A stretch of DNA of 64,000 nucleotides from Bos javanicus (taxonomy: Eukaryota; Chordata; Mammalia; Artiodactyla; Bovidae), in assembly GCF_032452875.1 (NCBI RefSeq), contig NC_083896.1:1426001-1490000 (forward strand). Reading direction: 5' to 3'. Positions within the stretch are counted from its first letter, which is position 1. Each line of letters starts with the position of its first letter. Shown here in pieces: positions 11,276 to 22,883 of the stretch. Both the position numbers and the translations under genes were made by a program. The notes under the pieces were generated by a model, which was given only the letters and a program-made list of their open reading frames with translations, had not been told where the DNA came from and did no database searches.

Positions 11276-12830
11276 GAAACCTTCCTTGCCTGTAAGATGA
11301 GAGCCTGGGACACTGAGAGCCCCCTTAGCACAGTGCCACGCACATCCCAAGTGAACAGCAAGGGCTAATATCATATATAATTGCTTGACATTTTCAAATA
11401 AAAGAGGAGACAATGACAATTTTAGTCTTGCATTGGTTTTGCCACCAGGAATGATTCTCCACCCCTCTCTGCCATGTTTGAGATGGAAAAGTTAGAGAAA
11501 CACTGCCTTAAAAAAATAGACATGCAGTGCAGTGCATGTAATTGGCTGGTACGATTATCTTTGGGAATTTTCCTGCAACGTCGTCTTAGTTTTCACCTGT
11601 CACAGAGTTGAGCTCTCATTACCAAAGTGATAAATCAGTGATGCTTACTTTCAGTACCTAGTATCTAAGAGTACCTAGTTGAATAGCAGATGAGGTTCAG
11701 GGAACCTGCAGGTTTGAATCAAGAATTGCCACTTAAGGAATGACAATACCTGGAAGAGCCTGTAACTTCACATGTGTTTCTTCCATTTCATTCTCATAAG
11801 AACCTGTTATTCATCAAGGTGAAAAAGGCTGTCAGGCTGTTTCTGTGACTTCTTCTGGGAATGAGATTGAAACATTTACCAGCCCTTCCTGGTCTCCATT
11901 CAGTGTTTTTTTTGACTGCAAGTCATTTTCTATGGATTGAAGTGGCATTTTCCCTAATGAAACAAAATATGAAATATCAGAGCATGCTGACCATAATAAG
12001 GTTGCATTGGTGTTCAGTCGCTAAGTCATGTCCAATATCAACCGTAAAACTTTGGTTTTAATTTGTGTGGTGTGTGCTGCTGTTACCTGTATTTCTTTCT
12101 GGGCATCTTAACCATTTCAAAAGTTACTGTTTCAGACCCTCTTACAGGACTTTCACATTCCTTTGCTTCTGCTTAGTTGTCTCCTTTGCCTTTTCTGTGG
12201 TTGAGTTTGCTTCAGGTCAACCAGTTAAAACAAATTGCTGTGCTTGAAGTTGCTGATCACTGTAAATTTAACTCTGACTTGTCTTCGAAGGAGGGTAGTG
12301 GGCCGTCGCGGTTCAGTGATGAGATCCATCAGCGGCTGGGCATCCGTCGCTTTGCCTGCCTCGTGACTACCCACTGTCTTTCCCCTGCCCCTGTGAGGTG
12401 CCTCCATTCCTGTACTTGCTTGGGTCACAGAACCTTGAGTCGTTGTGTTGTTTCACACTCCATTTCCAGTCTGCTGGTGAGTTGTGTTGGGACTCCCTTC
12501 AGAAGGCACTCAGTGCCCGGCTGCTCTTCAGCACACCTGCCCCTCCAGGGGCCAAGCCACCACGTCCCTCCTGAGTGATTCACTGGCATCTGCACCGCTT
12601 TCCTGGCCTTGGCCCTGGCCCCCCACAGCCAGCAGCCCAGCATTGCTCTTCTCAACACAGGCAGAGCCAGCCAGTGACTCCAGTCTTGCTTCAGTCACTT
12701 TCTCGCCTCCTGGAGTCTCTGGTCCAGTGTCACTTTCTCAGGAAGCTTCCTTGATTGATTTCTCTAAATTTGCGGCCTCTGTTTCCCTCATTTTTATTTT
12801 CTCTAAAGCATGTAGCATCATCTGACACAT
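11276..12830. other. No gene supported
   Basis: Non-coding DNA. A 30-base Bov-A-like scrap (GTTCAGTCGCTAAGTCATGT) is at about 12011-12032. Frames up to 133 codons around 12177-12825 have no domain and overlap on both strands, so they are treated as chance. Confidence 0.4.
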
Positions 12831-13040
12831 AGTATATTCATTCGTGGGTTGTCCATCTCCCATGTTCCTGTAAACTACCTACCATGTCTCCTGACATAGA
12901 TGCTCAAAAAATATTTGAATGCTAGGAATTTTTATCCCTGTTTTAGATACAGTCATTGAAGGTGTAAGAGATTAAAGGCTCCTTGCCCAGACCCTACAAG
13001 TGCCAGGGTGGGAGTTAAAACCCAGACCTGAAGTTGCTAT
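12831..13040. mobile_element. L2 then MIR relics
   Basis: 12831-12930 has an L2-like end (GACATAGATGCTCAAAAAAT). 12940-13040 reads like a reversed MIR (CCCTGTTTTAGATACAG, CTTGCCCAGACC, GGGAGTTAAAACCCAGACCTG). Confidence 0.5.
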
Positions 13041-13782
13041 GTACACTCCTCTTTCTTGTTAAAATGGGCAGTAGTAGATAAGATTCAGAGTTGCCGCGCC
13101 AGGAGACAGGTTCTGCACAGAAAGCACTTGGCAGGAAGGCTCCTCATCCCGCTTATTGAGAGCCCTAGCTTTTCACATCTGTGTTATTCAGCAACCCACC
13201 CCAAGGTTCTTTTAGTGTTCTGGACTTTTATTTAGGAGTCGCTGACCCCGCTATTACCTATTTTACCCCACCCAATTTCCTATTTTCTTCTTTTTCTAGC
13301 CTTGATGAGAGAAGCGTGGGCGCGGGTTGGCGTCTGTCAGTGTCTGTCTATCTGTCTGCTCCTCCCGCGGGCCGTCGAGCTCCTGGCCCGAGGCCGTGGG
13401 CAGCGGGTCGCTGCAGCCTGGGGGGCTGTCTTGTGCGTTTGTGTCTGCACCCTCTGGAGACACCCATGTCAGCCGCACGTGCAGGCGGGTGTCAGGACTC
13501 CCAGCCTGTTTTCCGGGAGACCAGCCGGCCCCCTGCCCCTTTTAGCCGGCAGGCAGGAGCGGGATCATCACTGGCCCCTTGTGGCTAAATCTGAGGATTG
13601 AAAGTGAAGCAGGCTCCCCCGATGAGCCGCTTATGTTTCCCTGCACTCAGGGCGGCTTCCCTGGGTTCGTGGCTGGGAGCACGGAGCAGGTCGGCCTCCT
13701 GATGCTGCACGTTCGGATGACGCAGCCAGAAGAGCTGGTGAGGTCCCGCGCCCCCTGCACACACAACCTTTTTGGTGGTGGT
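13041..13782. other. GC- and CpG-richer patch without a gene
   Basis: CpGs concentrate at about 13310-13560. Overlapping frames on both strands here are typical of GC-rich DNA, and none has a domain. A promoter role is possible but unsupported by any visible first exon. Confidence 0.35.
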
Positions 13783-13960
13783 GGGTTAGTCGCTCAGTTG
13801 TGTCTGACTCTTGGCTCATCGGTCCATGGGATTCTCCAGGCAAGAATTAGTGGAGTGGGCTGTCATTTCCTTCTCCAGGGGGTCTTCCTGACCCAGGGAT
13901 CGACCTGGCGTCTCCTGCATTGCAGAGGGATTCTTTACCACCGAGCCACCAGGGAAGCCC
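13783..13960 (-). mobile_element. Bov-tA SINE
   Basis: Reverse Bov-A part followed by the tRNA-derived head ending GAGCCACCAGGGAAGCCC. The Bov-A part is shortened compared with other copies here. Confidence 0.88.
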
Positions 13961-13981
13961 ACCCCCTCTTCTGTGCTGTTT

Positions 13982-14122
13982 GAAAGTGAAAATGAAGTTG
14001 CTCAGTCCTGTCCAACTCTTTGTGACCCCATGAACTGTAGCCTACCAGGCTCCTCCCTCCATGGGATTCTCCAGGCAAGAGTACTGGAGTGGGTTGCCAT
14101 TTTCGTTCTCCAGGGGATCTTC
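13982..14122 (-). mobile_element. Bov-A SINE fragment
   Basis: A single Bov-A unit from GAAAGTGAAAATGAAG to CTCCAGGGGATCTTC, lacking the tRNA-derived head. It is separated from the preceding SINE by only about 20 bases. Confidence 0.85.
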
Positions 14123-14850
14123 TTTTGTTTGCTTTCCTGATTTGGAAAAGCCTGCAGCATTTTCTCCATGAGCACCTCACGCTCACTGCCTTTTCTGGAG
14201 ACAGGAGGTCCAGGGGCTTTGAACCGGTGGACAGCATGGAGGTGGACGGCAGTCTCTGGCCATCACCCCGGGAGTGGTCTCCCCGGGGCTGCCCCCCATC
14301 CTGGTTTCTGTACTCCCGTCTGGTGTGGGGAAGAGGGCTGCAGCCCACAGCCCCTCCACATGGTCACCCGGACATGCTGCTCCTAGCAGGCGCCCCTCAA
14401 ACGGCTGGGGACATCCCGGGGGCCTTTCCGGCTGCCTAACCCATGGTGAGTCCAAGCAGCAGGCAGTGTGTCTTTAAACCCAGGACAGCAGCCCAGCCTG
14501 CGGGGGGTGTGCAGGATACCGTCCAGGACTCGGGGCAGGTCGGGAACAGGCTTTACCCACTGCCAAGTGAGGCAGGCCATGGAAGGCCTGGCTCCTGCTC
14601 ACCCTGCCCACTCTGCACAGCCTCCCTTGGGGGCTGACAGGCAGGAGCCCGTGTGGACCCTTGACCCTGTGCCCCGTCACTCTATGTGCTTCTAACGGAT
14701 GGCCTGGCTGCCTGGAGGCAGCTGTGGGACTGGAGCAGGCAGAGGTGGGGCAGAATCCCAGATGCACTCTGACCTGGCTCTTTTCTGAACCTCAGTTCCC
14801 TTGTCTGCAAAGTGGGATATAGGTTTGTGTATTTGTAGAGGGATTTAGTG
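14123..14850. other. GC-rich non-coding stretch with MIR scrap
   Basis: No supported gene. 14765-14830 resembles the MIR phrase CCTCAGTTCCCTTGTCTGCAAAGTGGG. Frames in 14183-14767 overlap on both strands and carry no domain. Confidence 0.4.
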
Positions 14851-15065
14851 GGGCCTCCCAGGTGGCTCAGTGGTAAAGTATCCGACTGCAATGCAGGAGA
14901 CCCAGGTTCGATCCCTGGGTAAGGAAGATCCCCTGGAGAAGGAAATGGCAGCCCACTCCAGTGTTCTTGCCTGGAGAATCTCATGGACAGAGGATACTGG
15001 CAGACTACAGTCCATGGGGTCTCAAAGAGTCAGACACAACTTAGCAACGGAGCATACATACATGA
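14851..15065 (+). mobile_element. Bov-tA SINE with exact 14-bp target duplication
   Basis: tRNA-derived head (GGCCTCCCAGGTGGCTCAGT) plus Bov-A body. AGAGGGATTTAGTG occurs at 14837-14850 and exactly again at 15066-15079, defining both ends of the insertion. Confidence 0.96.
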
Positions 15066-15107
15066 AGAGGGATTTAGTGCAGTAGTCCAACAGGAAGTGA
15101 GTCTTCA

Positions 15108-15222
15108 GGATGTGATAGGTGACGTTCTTAATTGTGGGGTGACTGAGAGGCACTGTGGGGTCATGCAAAGAGGATGCATGGACTTGGAATTAAGTCCAAG
15201 TTCAAATCCTCAGTCCATTCTT
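15108..15222 (+). mobile_element. MIR-like relic
   Basis: GGACTTGGAATTAAGTCCAA followed by GTTCAAATCCTCAGTCC matches the MIR tRNA-related part. Diverged. Confidence 0.45.
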
Positions 15223-15237
15223 TAATTCACTGTTTAG

Positions 15238-15592
15238 TGATGATGCTTTTCGAATTGTGGTGCTAGAGAAGATTCTTTAGAGTCTCTTGGACTTCAAGGA
15301 GATCAAACCGGTCACTCCTAAAGTAAATCAACCCTGAATATTGATTGCAAGGACAGATCCCGAAGCTGAAGGTTCAATACTTTGGCCACCTGATGGAAAG
15401 AGCTGACTCACTGGGAAAGACCCTGATGCTGGGAACCATTGAGGGCAGGAGGAGAAGAGGGTGAGATGGCTGGATGACATCACCGACTCAATGGACATGA
15501 GTTTGAGCAAACTCTGGGAGATGGTGAAGGACAGGAAAGCCTGGCATGTGCTGCAGTCTGTGGGATCACAAAGAGTCATAACTTAGTGACTG

Positions 15593-15593
<1 letters not shown>
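15238..15593 (+). mobile_element. BovB 3'-end fragment
   Basis: Runs from the end of the RT coding region (GATGCTTTTCGAATTGTGGT) through the 3' end GAGTCATAACTTAGTGACTGAAC. Non-coding remnant. Confidence 0.88.

Positions 15594-15630
<37 letters not shown>
15594..15630. repeat. (CA)n microsatellite on a BovB tail
   Basis: A pure CA run directly continues the GACTGAACACA end of the BovB fragment, so it most likely grew from the element's tail. Confidence 0.92.
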
Positions 15631-15631
<1 letters not shown>

Positions 15632-15659
15632 TATGGGATTTACACTGAGATTGAGACCG

Positions 15660-15778
15660 TGTTGGTTAGTCTTTAATGTGGGCAAATCACCATACTTTCT
15701 GAATCTCAGTTTCTTCATATAAAATGGGAGTGACGATACCAGCCTTGTGTTGAGAATGAGATGAGCATTTCTAAGTGG
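15660..15778 (+). mobile_element. MIR SINE relic
   Basis: GTGGGCAAATCACCATAC, GAATCTCAGTTTCTTCATAT and AAAATGGGAGTGACGATACC follow the MIR consensus order. Confidence 0.65.
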
Positions 15779-16395
15779 CAGCTAGCTGCTTGGTTATTTT
15801 CTGCTATAACTTTTTCTCCTCTACTGAAGCATTTTCTGCTATAACTCTGTGGTTAGTATGTAAGATGACTGCTTGTATTAAACTCTTCCACCTTTGATGT
15901 TCAATCCAGAGATGCTTGTTTGAGCACCTGTTATGTGAGAGGCATCCTGCCAGCCTAGGGGAAGTGCATGGTCCTGTGGGAGCATCAGAGGCCCAGCTGC
16001 TTAGGTTGTGGCCACTGGTCAGTGCTGCAATAAAGGCATACACTGAGTGCTGAGCTGGTGCCAAGGAGGGAGTGCTGAAGGCTGGGCATAGGGTGTGACC
16101 ATGGATGAGTCACCGAGAGGATGCCAGTGCACGGGGAAGAGCATGAGAATTACGCAGGGGGAGGGCACGTGACAGAGCTCCGGCGTGGGCATGACCATGG
16201 AGTGTGTGGGGTGTGTGCTCAGGTGTGTTGGTAGCTGTGGGTCACGTGAGGTGTGAGGAGGCTGGAGAGATCCACTGGGGCTGGACTGTGAGGGGTCTAA
16301 AGTCCTCGCCATTGTGAGTTAAGCCTGGATGTGGGAACTTCTCAGGGGCTGAACCTGGTGCTTATTTGCATGGGGCAGGTACAGGACTGTTCAGT
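15779..16395. other. No gene seen
   Basis: Includes a repeated phrase ATTTTCTGCTATAACT at about 15797 and 15831. 16030-16330 reads like old, unclassified repeat DNA rich in GTG/CACGTG words. Confidence 0.35.
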
Positions 16396-16722
16396 TAAAG
16401 TGCCATGTGAGCCACTCATGGAATCTGACATTTTCGAGTAGCCCACATTAAGACACTAAGAAGAAAACAGGTGAAATAACTTTAATAATATACTGTATTG
16501 GACCTAGTATCTCCAAAATCTATCATTTCTTGTAATTAATATAGAAGATATTAATGAGACATTTTACATTCTTTCTTTTAGTACTGAGTCTTCAATCTCT
16601 GGTGTGTATTTCAAATATTTCAAACTACAGTACAGCTCAGTTTGAACTGCACCATGTCTCAGGGCTCGTAGCTAGCTTGCATGTGACTCTAGCTGCCATA
16701 CTGGGCAGTGCAGGTCTAGCCT
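16396..16722. mobile_element. Old hAT-Charlie-like DNA transposon
   Basis: Contains CATGTGAGCCACTCATGGAA at one end and TAGCTGCCATACTGGGCAGT at the other, around an AT-rich core with AACAGGTGAAATAACTTTAA. This resembles non-autonomous hAT (MER5-related) elements. Exact subfamily not decided. Confidence 0.5.
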
Positions 16723-17074
16723 GTCTGGGATACGGGAGCTGGGCATGGTCTCCGTGATTCTGAACCTTCCCTCAGTTGCCATGCCAGCCTACTTCTCCCA
16801 TTAAACCTCTGGGAAAACATGCCCAACAGCAGATTGGTGTCTGGTGGTTTTCAGCAGGGAAGAGAGAAAAACTGGGGGATTCTGTCATGCAGGTTCATTG
16901 CATGGTTCAAAACCAAAAAAGGGGCAGAATTCCCTGGTGTCTCCCTCTTCACCTGCATCTGCACTGCACAAACGTCCCTGGAGACTGAGTTACTCTGTAC
17001 TAGTTTATCGAGCATCCAGTTTGGCCTGTTAATCAATACTTCCGTCTTTCTCTTTTTTTTTCAGTAACTCCACA
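16723..17074. other. No feature recognised
   Basis: Non-coding DNA with overlapping frames in different registers (16776-17067), none with a domain or splice support. Confidence 0.35.
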
Positions 17075-17215
17075 AAACAGGTTTTCTTGTCCCATTTTAC
17101 AGAGGAAAGCCCATGAGAGATTAAGTACATTGCCCAGGGTTGTTTAACTAGACAGGGCACAGCTGAGGCTCAAACCTGCTATCAAACCCATGTTCTAACT
17201 TCTGGTCCTGACTGT
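17075..17215 (-). mobile_element. MIR SINE relic
   Basis: CCCATTTTACAGAGGAAAGC, ACATTGCCCAGGGTTG and GAGGCTCAAACCTGC are the reversed MIR landmarks. Confidence 0.7.
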
Positions 17216-17339
17216 TTCCCTCATAAATTCTAAGGCTGTTATGCACATTATGATCTCTAAGTTGGAAGAAATATACATAAAGATTTTAATAAGCATGTGT
17301 ATGCACACATGTGTACACACACACATGCACACTATGGCT

Positions 17340-17750
17340 ATGGTTTTTCTGGTAGTCATGTATGGATGTGAAAGTTGGACTGTAAAGGAGGCTGAAGTCA
17401 AAGAACTGATGCTTTTGACTCTTGAGAGTCCCTTGGACAGCAAGATCAAACCAGTCAATCCTAAAGGAAATCAACCCTGAATATTCATTGGAAGGACTGA
17501 TCCTGAAGCTCCAATACTTTGGCCACCTGATGCAAAGAGCCGACTCATTGGAAAAGACCCTGATGCTGGGAAAGATTGAGGGCAGGAGGAGAAGGGGGTG
17601 AGATGGTTGGATGATATCACTGACTCAATGGATATAAGTTTGAGCAAGTTCTGGGAGATGGTGAAGGACAGGGAGGCCTGCTGTGCTGAAGTCCATGGGG
17701 TCGCAGAGTCAGACACAACTTAGACACAACTTCAGTCTTAGTGACTGAAC
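17340..17750 (+). mobile_element. BovB 3'-end fragment after a CA/TG patch
   Basis: Starts in the RT C-terminal coding part (TTTTTCTGGTAGTCATGTAT) and reaches the tail GTGACTGAACAAAAATA. A purine-pyrimidine alternating patch with CACACATG words lies just before it at about 17298-17332. Short decayed copy, no active frame. Confidence 0.88.
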
Positions 17751-18725
17751 AAAAATATAGCAAAAAGACTGGAAAGCTTAGCAAAAAATCATAAAATGAG
17801 TCAAAACTAAAGGATGTGTTTCCTCCTCTTCTCTACTCTCCTCCTTTCTATCCACACACTGGGGACCAGTTGGAATGTTCCAGTGCTGACCAGTTGCTAT
17901 GGGCCTGTTGGCGGGGGAGGGGCATTGGTGGAACTCCAGTGTTTGTGAAGTCTTCCATTTCCTTGGTAGGGGAACTTGAGACAGCGGGGTGGCCAGAGGG
18001 GAGCAGTCACAGTTGGGCTCTAAAGCTAGAACTCAGCTAGTGGCCTCGATCCGGCCTGGGCTGCTTGCTGGGAAAGAGCCAGACTGCACCTCCTGAGCTG
18101 CTGCTTCTACTTTCTCTCTGATGGAGGCTGGTGAGCAGTGATGTGGCCGCAAAGCAGGTAAAGGGCTGGGAAGGTCCATGGGGGAGGCACCAGAGGATGG
18201 TGAGGAGTCAGGCTTCAGGGTCAGACCGCTGTGGGTTTGACTTAGGACTCCGCCACTCCCTCATTTTGGTCTCCTCGTTTGTAAAACTGCAGCAATCGTT
18301 TTAGCCAGGGCTCCTTCATTAGAGGCCACAGTGACCCACTGGAAATAACTCAAGTTCAAAGAGATGTCTATGCTAGGATTCAGAAGCGTGTGTACACAGG
18401 TCAGCTCGGGAGCCTGTGACGAGCAGGCCCTTGCAGGCTGTGCTGGAGAGACAGCAGCGGACCCGCTCCCCAGCTCTCAGGAGCCCCCGCACCCCAGCTC
18501 ATGTCTGCAGCGCAGCCTCCTCCGCCGTCTGCTGCTGCGCATGGCCTCAGGTTGCTTCCCCAGCACCCGCCCCTGCAGGGTTTTCCAGCTTCAGTGTCCA
18601 TTCAGGTTTCTTAGTTTAGACTTCTGAAATAGAGGCGGATTGGCCCAACTTCCTTTCCGGGCAGAGCCACACATTTCAAAGGTTCTGGCAGGCCTGGAGG
18701 AGCCAGCCCAGGACTGGCTGGCTGG

Positions 18726-18748
18726 CCCCCCCGCCCCCCGCCCCCCGT
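18726..18748. repeat. Three CCCCCC(G) runs, possible G-quadruplex on minus strand
   Basis: Closely spaced runs of six or more C, separated by single G. The minus strand therefore carries G-tracts able in principle to stack. GC-rich surroundings. Confidence 0.7.
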
Positions 18749-19599
18749 CCAGGTGGCTGCGGCCAGAGTGGGTGAGCTGGTCCTCAGCCTGCCGGGGGCT
18801 GGGCATGGACACAGAGGACGCAGGGGGGTTGGCCGTGCCGGCTGGTGTTTCCCTTCTCGGCTTGACTTGTCCCTCTCCCCTGCCTCCTCTTCCCTCTCCC
18901 CTGCCTCCCAGCTCCTGAGAAGGGGAAAGCCTCTCATCCCCGCCAGGCCGTTCAGACCTGCCCCCTCCTGAACTGGTCATCTTTGTCTTGCCTCCCATTG
19001 GATCCCAACTCCTGCCTTTGCTTCTCTCAAAGGCGGAGCTGTCCTTCTATGCTCTCAGCCTTCTGAAGATACCCCTCCTTTTCTCCAGCCTTGAGGTTTT
19101 CTCCCTTCTGTGGGAACCCTCATACATCCTCCCGTTTCTCTCTGGGCCCCCCAGGGGCTTCCTGCGGAGCTTCAGACCAGCTGTCTGTCCAAGGAGCGGG
19201 CACAGTGCTGGGGTGTGAGTCTCTGGTCACAAGTCCTCACAGGACTGAGGAGTTTGTGATGGGGTGTTGATCAGCTGTGCACTGCAAACACTTTAGTTCA
19301 GCTGACATTTTTTTTATGGTGAAACTTTCTCGATGAAGGAGGCAATGTGTCATTTACAGTCGGGCACAGCTTCTGTCTGCTCAGGGACAGTGTGTGACCT
19401 CTCCTGTAATAGCCACAGCCTGGGTGCTCCCCTCCCGCCCCCTAAATGAAGTTCCTCGCGGCAGCTTCCCGAGTCACCAGGTCCAGAGGCTCCTGCTTTA
19501 CAGCATGCTCTTCTCGAGTCTTGGTCCCCAGGGCTCCACAGTCTTTTCTTCACTTGCCTCTTATCCACAGGCTCCCCTGCCCCCCAAACTCCCCACTCC

Positions 19600-19618
19600 C
19601 ACAGACACACACACAGAC

Positions 19619-19649
<31 letters not shown>

Positions 19650-19676
19650 GACACATACACACGCACACATGCACAC
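19600..19676. repeat. Compound (CA)n with a CGCGCGCG core
   Basis: ACACACAGACACACACACGC leads into GCGCGC and then CA repeats with occasional TA/TG changes. Alternating purine-pyrimidine sequence including CG steps is the pattern that favours Z-DNA. Confidence 0.9.
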
Positions 19677-20066
19677 ATTCCCTGTGCTCTCTTGTCAGAT
19701 GCTTGGGCCAGGCCCTCTTCTGCATCTGCCTTGTCCTTGCTGACTCATGTCCTCAATCGCTGGTGACTTCCAATACAGACCGTCAGCCCAGACCAGACTC
19801 TAGACTCATGTCCTCCTCAGTTCCTGAGTGTCTTCATGCTGATATCTGACGAGCCTCCTCATGTGTGGATAGGTGCAAGCAGAGCACTGATGGCCTTTCT
19901 CAAATCTAGCCCCATTTCCCGTGATTCCCCTTTACCTCAACAAGGGTGATCAGCATCCATCCTTGAGCAGATGCTCAAGCTCCAAACCCGAGGTCTTGCC
20001 CATGACTCTCTTTCCCTCTTGTGTCATGTCTGTCATTAGGTCCTGTTTGTTGTATCAAACGTGTCT

Positions 20067-20270
20067 TCCTTGGTGGCTCAGATGGTAAAGAACCTGCCTG
20101 CAATGCAGGAGACCCAGGTTTGATCCCTGGGTCGGGAAGATCCCTTGAAGAAGGGAATGGATACCCACTCCAGTATTTTTGCCTGGAGAATTCCATGGAC
20201 AGTGGAGCCTGGGGGCTACAGTCCATGGGGTTGCAAAGAGCTGGACACTTCTGAGCAACTTTCACTTTTA
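20067..20270 (+). mobile_element. Bov-tA SINE
   Basis: TTCCTTGGTGGCTCAGATGG head, GTTTGATCCCTGGGTCGG middle and a Bov-A body ending in TCTGAGCAACTTTCACTTT. Appears full length. Confidence 0.92.
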
Positions 20271-21749
20271 CCCTCGTCTTTATCACTACTGGTTGTCCCC
20301 ACCATGTCTGAGCCACCCTTGTCCCTCCCTGGCCAGCGCTAAGCATCTTCCTCTTCATCCCCCTATACCCAAGTCTCCACGGACCAGCCTGAAGAGCTTT
20401 TGAAAGCCTGCGCCTCCCCGTGTGCAGCCCTCATGCTGCTCTGAGAGTGAAGCCTGACTCCTAGCTGTGGTCCAGCAGCCCCTGGGTGGCCTGGCCTTGG
20501 TGCCATCTCCACGTCCCCTCCTGTCACCCTTTGGGCTCTGTCCACTCGCTCTGCCTGCCGCCCTTCCCCAGGCTTTGTCCCACTGGACTCTTCCTCCTCC
20601 CCTCGGATGTCAGCTCAGAGGCGTTTCCCCTCCCTCCCCACCGCCCCCTCTTCGGCCGAAGGAGCGCTCGGGGCTGTGTTTCAGGCCCATGGCAGGGAGG
20701 CCACCACTGAGTCTGTGTTTGTCCTCTAAGTCCTGGCCAGACCTGCACTGTCCCCAGGAATGAGGCTTTTTTAAGCCTTGGGGAACTTCTGACACTGAGG
20801 CTTTGTGAAGCCGCAAACCATTCAGCCAGCAAGGGATCTGTCCTGAGTTTGAACCCAGGTTAGCCTGCCAGTTCTCTGAAAGATTTGAAAAGGAGGGTTT
20901 GTAAAAGGAGAGTTTGTAAAGCCAGGGGCTCCTACACCTGTCAGGTCCTAAAAAGTAGTGGCCTGTTGGTAGAGGGCTTCTAGTCTCTTACCACTCCTCT
21001 TGTCCCAGACCCCAGTATCTTTTGTATTATCCATGGTCAGGCAGAGTTTCACAAAGTGCAAGAGGGCTGATGTTACTGTAGCCAGATGACATGATGCCAG
21101 CCAACAGCAAACAGTAAATGTTCCGGGCAGCCCCATTTAGGCAAACGTGTGATTTCCATCAGGCTTTGGAAAATAGCCATTATTCCTTTCTTAAGAAAGG
21201 TGTCCTTTCCCAGCTGGGAACTCACATTCCATGTCCTGCCACTTCACACATTCCTTTAGGTGTAGATGTCATCTTCCTCACCAGGATGGTGACAGGACCC
21301 CGGCTGCCCTGGGTGAAAACTGAGAACACGGCACTGTGGTGCAAAAGCCTCTGTTAGAGGAGTACTGGTGCCCGCTGCTCCTCTGCCTCTGAAAGGGCCT
21401 GACTCCTACCAGGGCCTGGGAGGTTTTGGTGGGCGTTTGTCTCTTTTATTTCCCTGCCCAGTACTCACCCTCCGCTCCTTCACTGTGATCACAGAACATT
21501 CGCCTGGCTTGTGGAGGTTGGATGGCTGGGCTGCGGGTGTACTGGGCTTCCCGCTGTCTGGTCATGCACATGTGGTGACACAGGAAAGCTGGGCCCTGGG
21601 GGGGTCCTCCGGAGCAGTGACAGCGGCCTGTCTGGTCTGCCTCACCCCCCACCCCGCCCGGCTCCAGGCGGCGGCCAGGCTGCACTCCAGCCTGAGGCCG
21701 CCTTGAGACCCGAGGTGTCAGTGGGCTCCCAGGATGGCCGCTGGCTCCG
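20271..21749. other. No gene supported; GC-rich
   Basis: Overlapping GC-rich frames on both strands (20363-20832, 21368-21930) have no domains. A short CpG patch occurs at about 20640-20670. Confidence 0.4.
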
Positions 21750-21946
21750 GAGTGCTCAGTTGTGTCCGATTCTGCAATCCCACGGACTGCAGCCCGCCAG
21801 GCTCCTCAGTCCATGGGATTTCCCAGACAAGAATACTGGAGTGGGCTGCCATTTCCTCCTCCAGGGGATCTTCCTGACCCAGGGATCGAATCCCTGTCTC
21901 CTGCATTGCAGGCGGGTTCTTTACCACTGAGCCACCAGGGAAGCCC
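21750..21946 (-). mobile_element. Bov-tA SINE
   Basis: Bov-A part in reverse followed by TTACCACTGAGCCACCAGGG and AAGCCCC. Typical length. Confidence 0.92.
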
Positions 21947-22802
21947 CTTGTCATACTGTTTCCTTGATCCCGTGCGGTGCCCAAGGCCACGGCCTAAACT
22001 TCTCAATTTAAGTCGGCCACAGCCTGTTTCTGTTGCTTTAAACTCGGGATGGGACTTGCACGGAGTTACGCCCTGGTTTCCTTCCTTTCCTGGCCCCCGG
22101 CAGCACCGCTGCACCCTCGGAGCGCCTCCTCGCAGCACAGACTTTACAGACGTTCGATGAGTGGGCGGCGGGGCCCTGGGCTCAGCCGGTCTCCCGTTAT
22201 GTCTGTGCCAGCTCTCCACTCCACCTGCAGCCCAGGGTGCACCCCTGGCGCATGCTCTCTGTGCGCACAGGCTGAGGGTGCCACACCTTCCTCAGCCCCG
22301 CAAGCCAGAGCCTGGCACGTAGGAGGTGTGGGTGGGCGGGTGAGGGAACCCACGGAGAGCCAGAGGCAGCGGTGCCCGGGCTCTCTGCAGCCCCATTGAG
22401 GCGGCCCTGGTCGGGGAAGCCGTGGGCGGTCTGGCGCTGGGCTTGGCTGGGGAGATGGTGGGTTTAGAATGAGGTAAGTACGTGGAGCCTTGGGCGGGAG
22501 AAGGGTGCCCCGCACCCGCTGAGTGGAGGTGGCAGTCAGCGCTGTCTTCATACCACGAAAGCACTGGTGTCCATCTGTGCCCGGCCCGGCCGGCCGCCAT
22601 GGGGCTGAGAAGCCCTGTCTCACTGCCCAGGAAATCCCTGGCCTGTCCCCACTGCCCGCTGCCCGGAGGCATGGCCAGGCCTCTTCTGTCCTTCCCCCTG
22701 GGCCTCGACTTGCAGATCCTCCTCCTGGTTTAGCGTTTGCCTTTCACTCTGGACTCCTTTTCCCTTTGCCTCCGTTGGTTCTTGACCGTGGTTCTCTCTC
22801 AG
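21947..22802. other. GC-rich DNA upstream of the SMCO4 coding exon
   Basis: Probable intron. It ends in a pyrimidine-rich tract with an AG at 22801-22802, a candidate splice acceptor for the exon carrying the SMCO4 start codon. A second candidate AG is at 22878-22879, just before the start codon. Long overlapping frames on both strands (22144-22819) are typical of GC-rich DNA and lack domains. Confidence 0.5.
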
Positions 22803-22883
22803 GAGATCCGGCGCCTTGACCTGAGGGGTGTGGCCCTCCCGTCGGAACCGGCTCCAGACGCGCCCTCCTAGCAGCCCAGGAAG

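Larger units (their letters stand above)
17751..20066. other. GC-rich non-coding interval
   Basis: No gene supported. A MIR-like scrap lies at about 18200-18300 (CAGGCTTCAGGGTCAGACC). Frames of 60-135 codons at 18364-18998 overlap on both strands and lack domains. C-run and CA-run features are listed separately. Confidence 0.4.

Noticed and set aside
12177..12825. Several overlapping frames of 77-133 codons
   Set aside because: They occur on both strands in different registers, with no domain or conserved motif.
14851..14960. tRNA-like sequence, considered as a tRNA gene
   Set aside because: It is the tRNA-derived head of a Bov-tA SINE with target duplications. The same applies to all other tRNA-like stretches here.
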